Shown here: positions 59,177 through 64,000 of the stretch, piece after piece
Layout: the number at the start of each line of letters is the position of its first letter
Position numbering within the stretch: position 1 is the first letter of the stretch
NCBI GenBank assembly: GCA_016931255.1
Contig: JAFGFG010000006.1
Location: 1 to 64,000 of the forward strand
Length of the DNA stretch: 64,000 nt
Source: Candidatus Aenigmatarchaeota archaeon
GTDB lineage: Archaea > Aenigmatarchaeota > Aenigmatarchaeia > QMZP01 > JAFGSV01
Direction: 5' to 3'
Made by a program: the position numbers and the translations under genes
The notes under the pieces: generated by a model
What the model was told of the DNA's origin: nothing
Seen by the model: only the letters and a program-made list of their open reading frames with translations
The model's database searches: none

Positions 59177-59692
59177 CTACTCGAACACTATAGAACACGG
59201 AGATGGTATCTTGGCTGATGCTATCTTAAGAGCTCTCTTGGCGACCTTCTCGCTTCCCGGAGCCACGCGGACTTCTATTATCTTCTGGCCACTCTTCACC
59301 TGTGCTGCTGTTGAGGTCGGCCTTCCGAATGAAAGCCGCATGCCGGTCTGGTACCTGTCGGCGCCTGCGCCTGTTGCTATGGGGTTGTCCCTGAGAACAT
59401 GATGCGGGAAAACCCTCACCTTCATGAAGTACATCCCGGTTCCTAGTAATGTTTCGAGCTTCTTGTTGGTTGATATCCTTGCTGCCTCGAGTGCATTGTG
59501 CCTTATCTGTACAGCCTCCTTGGTGACAAGGAAAGCCTTCACGCTGTACTCATCCTTAATCTTCCCCGACTCGAATGACCTTATCTTCGGGTACGGGACG
59601 CCTTTCACATAGGATTTCCTGGGCTTGTGCTTCGAAACCCTTGTATTCGGCCTTTTGAGCCTTGTGTAACATTTTGCCGGTCTTAATCCCAT
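59177..59692 (-). CDS. rpl10e: Ribosomal protein L10e (uL16)
   Basis: MGLRPAKCYTRLKRPNTRVSKHKPRKSYVKGVPYPKI; NPIATGAGADRYQTGMRLSFGRP. Confidence 0.96.
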   Translation of the reverse strand: MGLRPAKCYTRLKRPNTRVSKHKPRKSYVKGVPYPKIRSFESGKIKDEYSVKAFLVTKEAVQIRHNALEAARISTNKKLETLLGTGMYFMKVRVFPHHVLRDNPIATGAGADRYQTGMRLSFGRPTSTAAQVKSGQKIIEVRVAPGSEKVAKRALKIASAKIPSPCSIVFE

Positions 59693-59804
59693 TTCAACAC
59701 CAACTTCATAGAGTTAACTATTCTTGAAAGGTTTTTAAATACTTTTACCATTATTCATTCACCGTATATATATTTGTTACTGTCAGATGGGAAAAGTGAA
59801 AAAT

Positions 59805-60548
59805 ATGAAAGCAATCGTGCTTGCCGGCGGTTTTGCCAAAAGGCTGTGGCCGCTCACAAAGGATACACCAAAACCCCTTCTTCATGTAGGGGGAAAGCCC
59901 ATGATAGACCACATAATGGAAAAGCTCTCTGCTGTCAGCGAAATAGACGAAATCTACATTTCAACGAACAGTAAGTTCGAGCCGCATTTCAACAGGTGGA
60001 TATCATCATCCAGTTTCAGAAAGAACGTCAGCATCTTTGCTGAGGAGAGCCACTGCGAAGAGAAGAAGCTCGGAGCCATAGGCGCTCTTGGTGTTATTTT
60101 CAGGGAACTTGACATAAACGATGATGTCATAGTGGTCGCAGGCGACAACCTCTTCGAGTTCGATATCAATGATTTCCTCAGATGCGCACACGGGGAAGTG
60201 CCCAAGGTGGCGTTATACGACATGCGGGAAAAGGATGCTGTAAGGAACAGGTACGGCGTTGTCGTTCTCAACGAGAACAACATCATAAAGGAGTTCCATG
60301 AGAAGCCTGAAGACCCTGTGTCAACGATAATCAGCACAGGATGCTACTTCTTCCCTAAGGGCACTGCGCACAAGATACACGAATACATAGCTAACGGGAA
60401 AAACCCGGATGCCCCTGGTTTTTTCATAGAATGGCTGTCCAAGCAGACCGATGTGAGCGGATTCGTCCTCAGCGAGAACCACAGATGGTTCGACATAGGC
60501 TCCATAGAGAGCTATGAAGAGGCAAACAGGCTATATTCAAATGTTTAG
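59805..60548 (+). CDS. Sugar-phosphate nucleotidyltransferase
   Basis: MKAIVLAGGFAKRLWPLTKDTPKPLLHVGGKPMIDHIMEKL; DVIVVAGDNLFEFDI. Confidence 0.9.
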   Translation: MKAIVLAGGFAKRLWPLTKDTPKPLLHVGGKPMIDHIMEKLSAVSEIDEIYISTNSKFEPHFNRWISSSSFRKNVSIFAEESHCEEKKLGAIGALGVIFRELDINDDVIVVAGDNLFEFDINDFLRCAHGEVPKVALYDMREKDAVRNRYGVVVLNENNIIKEFHEKPEDPVSTIISTGCYFFPKGTAHKIHEYIANGKNPDAPGFFIEWLSKQTDVSGFVLSENHRWFDIGSIESYEEANRLYSNV

Positions 60549-60883
60549 TTCCTTTCACCGTACTTCTCGAAGACACAGACGAAAAGAAGGTCTTTCTTGC
60601 CAGTATTGAACACCTTGTGGAATGAGCCGTCAGGTATTATGACAATGTCGCCTTCTTTTACAGCGAACCTTTCATCGTCAAGCTGCATCTCTCCGGAGCC
60701 TTCCTCGAAGTTGTATACCTCTTCCGATCCTTCGTGCCTGTGCCCCGATGTCTCTTTTCCCGGATGCAGAACCGTGAGGGATACATTCATCTTATTCAGG
60801 ACAGAGACATCCGTCACAGTGTATGTGTCATTCTGCCTGACAATCTTTCCGGCTTTCCCGAATTCACTGATGGAGAACTTCAT
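60545..60883 (-). CDS. Small cupin-domain protein
   Basis: HPGKETSGHRHEGSEEVYNFEEGSGEMQLDDERFAVKEGDIVIIPDGSFHKVFNTG. Confidence 0.85.
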   Translation of the reverse strand: MKFSISEFGKAGKIVRQNDTYTVTDVSVLNKMNVSLTVLHPGKETSGHRHEGSEEVYNFEEGSGEMQLDDERFAVKEGDIVIIPDGSFHKVFNTGKKDLLFVCVFEKYGERN

Positions 60884-60917
60884 AAACTATTTATTTCATG
60901 CGCCGATTATAAAGGTT

Positions 60918-61838
60918 ATGAAACTGAAGGACAGCAGCATCGTAGTCACAGGTGGAGCGGGTTTCATAGGGTCCTGGATAGCTGAATATCTCCGCGCTGA
61001 CAACAATGTCACGGTCTTCGACAACCTCTCAACCGGAAAGAAGGGGAATGTGCCTAATGGCGTGGAGCTGATAAACGGCGACATCCGGCATGAAAACGAG
61101 CTCATAAAGGCTTTCAAGGGCGCTGATGTGGTTTTTCATCAGGCAGCCAATGTGCAGATACCGCTGTCCATTGAAAACCCCTCATTCGATTCGGATGTCA
61201 ACATGCGCGGGACGCTGAATGTTCTTGAGGCGTGCAGGAAGAATGATGTGAAAAGGGTTGTGTATGCCTCTTCCTCAGCACTTTACGGCAACCCGGAAAA
61301 GATCCCGACACCGGAGGACACCATACCGAATCCCCTTTCGCCTTACGGACTCAGCAAGCTGACAGGCGAGTATTACATGAAGATATATTCATCGCTCTAC
61401 GGGATTGAGACAGTGTCCCTGAGATACTTCAATGTTTACGGTCCAAGGCAGAATCCTGACAGTCCGTATTCAGGGGTGCTTTCAGTCTTCTCTAAGAATA
61501 TAAAGGAAAGCCGCGGACTGACAGTATTCGGCGACGGAAGGCAGCGAAGGGACTTCGTAAGCGTGAAGGATGTGGTTGAAGCTAATATACTTTCCGCAAC
61601 CAAAGACAATGTTTCCGGCCTCGCATTCAATATAGGTACAGGTATTGCGCTGTCACTCAATGACGTGATAAGTACACTGGGAAGAATAACAGGAAAAAAC
61701 CTTAATGTCATATACAGGGAACGCCGCCAGGGCGATGCCAAGAAATCCTGCGCGGACATCTCTTTAGCAAAGGAGAAACTCGGATTCACACCGAAGGTTG
61801 AGCTGGAAGAAGGACTCAGAGAGCTGCTGAAATCATAG
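60918..61838 (+). CDS. NAD-dependent epimerase/dehydratase (UDP-sugar 4-epimerase-like)
   Basis: IVVTGGAGFIGSWIAEYL; YASSSALYGNP; PLSPYGLSKLTGEYYM; start ATG 60918. Confidence 0.92.
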   Translation: MKLKDSSIVVTGGAGFIGSWIAEYLRADNNVTVFDNLSTGKKGNVPNGVELINGDIRHENELIKAFKGADVVFHQAANVQIPLSIENPSFDSDVNMRGTLNVLEACRKNDVKRVVYASSSALYGNPEKIPTPEDTIPNPLSPYGLSKLTGEYYMKIYSSLYGIETVSLRYFNVYGPRQNPDSPYSGVLSVFSKNIKESRGLTVFGDGRQRRDFVSVKDVVEANILSATKDNVSGLAFNIGTGIALSLNDVISTLGRITGKNLNVIYRERRQGDAKKSCADISLAKEKLGFTPKVELEEGLRELLKS

Positions 61839-62654
61839 CATTCTCATGGTCATTGAAATGTCCACTGATTTAACTGAATGCGTCAGAGCGCCAACTGAAA
61901 TCCAGTCAGCTCCAATCTCAACAAGCTCTTTCAGCCGCTTCTCGTCAACACCGCCTGAAATCTCGGTTATGGCTTTTTTTCCAATCAGCGAAACAGCCTT
62001 CTTCATTTCGCCTGTCTTCATGTTGTCAAGCATGATTATGTCAGCGCCCGCCTTCAGTGCCTCTTTGACCTGATCAATATTCGTAGCCTCGACTTCAATC
62101 CTTTTTCCAGTCTTCTTCGCTCTTGCAACAGCATATGTTATTCCGGCGACCTGTATGTGATTGTCCTTTATCAGCACCTGGTCGTATAGTCCCATCCGGT
62201 GATTGGTTCCTCCGCCGCATCTTACCGCATACTTCTCGAGTACTCTCAGTCCGGGGGTTGTCTTGCGCGTATCGAGTATCTTCGTTCCGCCGCCTCTGGC
62301 GATTTCCACCATCCTTCCTGTCTTCGTGGCTATTCCTGTCATCCTCTGGAGGAAGTTCAGTGCGGTTCTCTCTCCTGTAAGCATGGCTCTCGCATCACCC
62401 ATGACTTCAGCTATCACATCGCCGCGTACAGCTTTCTCACCGTCTTTTTTCAGGTATCTGAATTTAATACTGCCATCAAGTTGCCTGAAAATTTCCTCAG
62501 CCACATTCAGGCCTGAAACAATACAATTTTCCTTGACAATAATGGTTGATATCGATTTCAATTCTCTGGGTATGACAGCTTCTGTTGTTATGTCACCTGT
62601 TTTTATGTCCTCTTCAAGAGCATTTCTGACTATATCCCTTAATTCATTATTCAT
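61833..62654 (-). CDS. nadC: Quinolinate phosphoribosyltransferase (NadC)
   Basis: LEEDIKTGDITTEAVIP; LTGERTALNFLQRMTGIAT; ILDTRKTTPGLRVLEKYAVRCGGGTNHRMGLYDQVLIKDNHI. Confidence 0.95.
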   Translation of the reverse strand: MNNELRDIVRNALEEDIKTGDITTEAVIPRELKSISTIIVKENCIVSGLNVAEEIFRQLDGSIKFRYLKKDGEKAVRGDVIAEVMGDARAMLTGERTALNFLQRMTGIATKTGRMVEIARGGGTKILDTRKTTPGLRVLEKYAVRCGGGTNHRMGLYDQVLIKDNHIQVAGITYAVARAKKTGKRIEVEATNIDQVKEALKAGADIIMLDNMKTGEMKKAVSLIGKKAITEISGGVDEKRLKELVEIGADWISVGALTHSVKSVDISMTMRML

Positions 62655-62656
62655 AA

Positions 62657-63991
62657 TCAGTTACCTATCCAGCCGGCGTCACCGGCTACATGGTATTCTA
62701 TACAGGCCTTCCGGAAATCTATGTCCTTCCATATGTCGGTGTTGTCGAGTATGAGCCTGCATTTCTTCAGCGCGCCTATTATTGTATTGTGGGGCGTGAA
62801 CTTGTAGTGCTGGTGGTCAGCCACAATGAGTATGGCATCGAACTGCCCAAGGTCATCAGGGAACACGAATGAATCAGCGCCTGTCACCTTCTTTATTTCT
62901 TCAGGTGTGTAATAAGGGTCATTCACCTTGACAGACATGCCGAGTTCCCTTATTTTCTCGGCCATCTTTATCGTCGGTGAAAGTATGCATACCTTTATGT
63001 CACCCTTGTATGCAAGCCCGAGAATGCCTATGTTCTTCAATCCCCTCTTCTTGAGGCTTTCCGCAACAATCACAGGCTGCTCCCTGTCAGATTCTATGGT
63101 GCTTTTCAGTATGGTTATTTTTTCCGGATGCTTTGCGCCAAGCAGGACATACTGGCTCGACAGCGGTATGCAGTATCCTCCTATGCCGAATGATGGATGA
63201 AATGTGCCTATGTTCCATTTTGTCCCGACAAGCCTGAGCACCTCAGTCATGTTTATGTCAGGATACGCGTTTGACAGCTCATTCGCCAGCGCTATCTCCA
63301 TATGGCGGTAAGCATTCTCGATGCTCTTCACCATCTCTGCGTGCTTGTGGTCGGGCGCAGGAACGAGGTTATTGCATACGACTGAAAGTGCATCCCTCAT
63401 CATATCGGTTGTCTGGGGTGTGGTTCCCCCGAATACCCTCGGGAGGTTCTTGAGGCTCTTCTCAGGAGAGACGAACCAGTCCCTCCTCGGTGCCACGCCG
63501 TATAGTATGTCCTTTCCGACCTTTATACCGGCTTTTTTGAATATAGGCAGGACAACCTCATCACTCCTTCCGGGAGTGAGCGTTGATTCAACTATCACCA
63601 GTGGCGGCTTCTCATAGCCGACATCCTTGAGCTTGGTGAGCTTGTTTATGACATCAATAAGTATGTCATCATACGGCTCGCCGCCCATTTCAGTTGGTAT
63701 GCAAACAAAGTGAATGGCAATATCTTTTTTCAGCAGCCTGTTGTAATCATCAGTGGCTTCCAGCATTTTCCTTTCCGAAAGCTCCTTTATGTCAAAGCCG
63801 AGCCAGTATTCAAGATTGTCTATAGGTATCTCGCCTTTGTTTATAAGACCGACCTTCTTCTTGTCGACATCAAGGCCTATTGTCTTTATGCCGTTGAACG
63901 CCATGTATGCAATTGTAGTGAAGCCTATGAAACCGGAACCCCACACCGCTATTCTCTTGTCCCCGCTCAGAAGCTCTTCCTTGATTCCCAT
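62657..63991 (-). CDS. UDP-N-acetylglucosamine dehydrogenase-like nucleotide-sugar dehydrogenase (WbpA/WecC-like)
   Basis: VWGSGFIGFTTIAYMAFNGIKTIGLDVD; VIVESTLTPGRSDEVVLPIF; GTFHPSFGIGGYCIPLSSQYVL. Confidence 0.9.
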   Translation of the reverse strand: MGIKEELLSGDKRIAVWGSGFIGFTTIAYMAFNGIKTIGLDVDKKKVGLINKGEIPIDNLEYWLGFDIKELSERKMLEATDDYNRLLKKDIAIHFVCIPTEMGGEPYDDILIDVINKLTKLKDVGYEKPPLVIVESTLTPGRSDEVVLPIFKKAGIKVGKDILYGVAPRRDWFVSPEKSLKNLPRVFGGTTPQTTDMMRDALSVVCNNLVPAPDHKHAEMVKSIENAYRHMEIALANELSNAYPDINMTEVLRLVGTKWNIGTFHPSFGIGGYCIPLSSQYVLLGAKHPEKITILKSTIESDREQPVIVAESLKKRGLKNIGILGLAYKGDIKVCILSPTIKMAEKIRELGMSVKVNDPYYTPEEIKKVTGADSFVFPDDLGQFDAILIVADHQHYKFTPHNTIIGALKKCRLILDNTDIWKDIDFRKACIEYHVAGDAGWIGN

Positions 63992-64000
63992 GCTATCACC

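Noticed and set aside
1-64000. CRISPR arrays, rRNA genes, IS elements or prophage
   Set aside because: No regular spacer arrays, rRNA sequence, transposase/integrase motifs or structural phage genes recognised by reading; this is not a computed negative.

Overview
Archaeal chromosomal window carrying archaeal-type markers: pelota, thermosome, family-B DNA polymerase, Orc1/Cdc6, a PolD small-subunit-like protein, SecF-SecD, AglB, NAC, L10e, archaeal mevalonate genes and DUF63/DUF1512 proteins. Genes are tightly packed and ATA codons are heavily used. The lineage could be DPANN or Altiarchaeota-like, but this cannot be settled from the window. The left ~18 kb is an envelope-protein region: a giant Cys-rich repeat protein, secreted or membrane-anchored beta-rich proteins, a zinc-ribbon polytopic protein and three paralogous lipoproteins. 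The rest holds an EndoQ-like gene, a type IV pilus/Tad-like locus, a membrane pyrophosphatase, a replication neighbourhood with ORB-like repeats, a Ca2+ transport pair, N-glycosylation and nucleotide-sugar genes, a thiolase/HMG-CoA synthase/DUF35 operon, secFD, and a PEP-synthase-like gene whose catalytic His is replaced. The strongest observations are: (1) a tRNA gene (probably Ile-UAU) interrupted twice, with a 121-nt T-loop intron flanked by a textbook bulge-helix-bulge; (2) ORB-like repeats on both sides of orc1/cdc6-DP1-like-TctA, next to polB; (3) a short DP1-like protein without phosphodiesterase motifs; (4) a 10-bp perfect tandem duplication that exactly accounts for the frameshift splitting the giant Cys-rich ORF; (5) stop-codon overlap in most convergent gene pairs. 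No similarity search was run; all family calls come from motif recognition in the translations.
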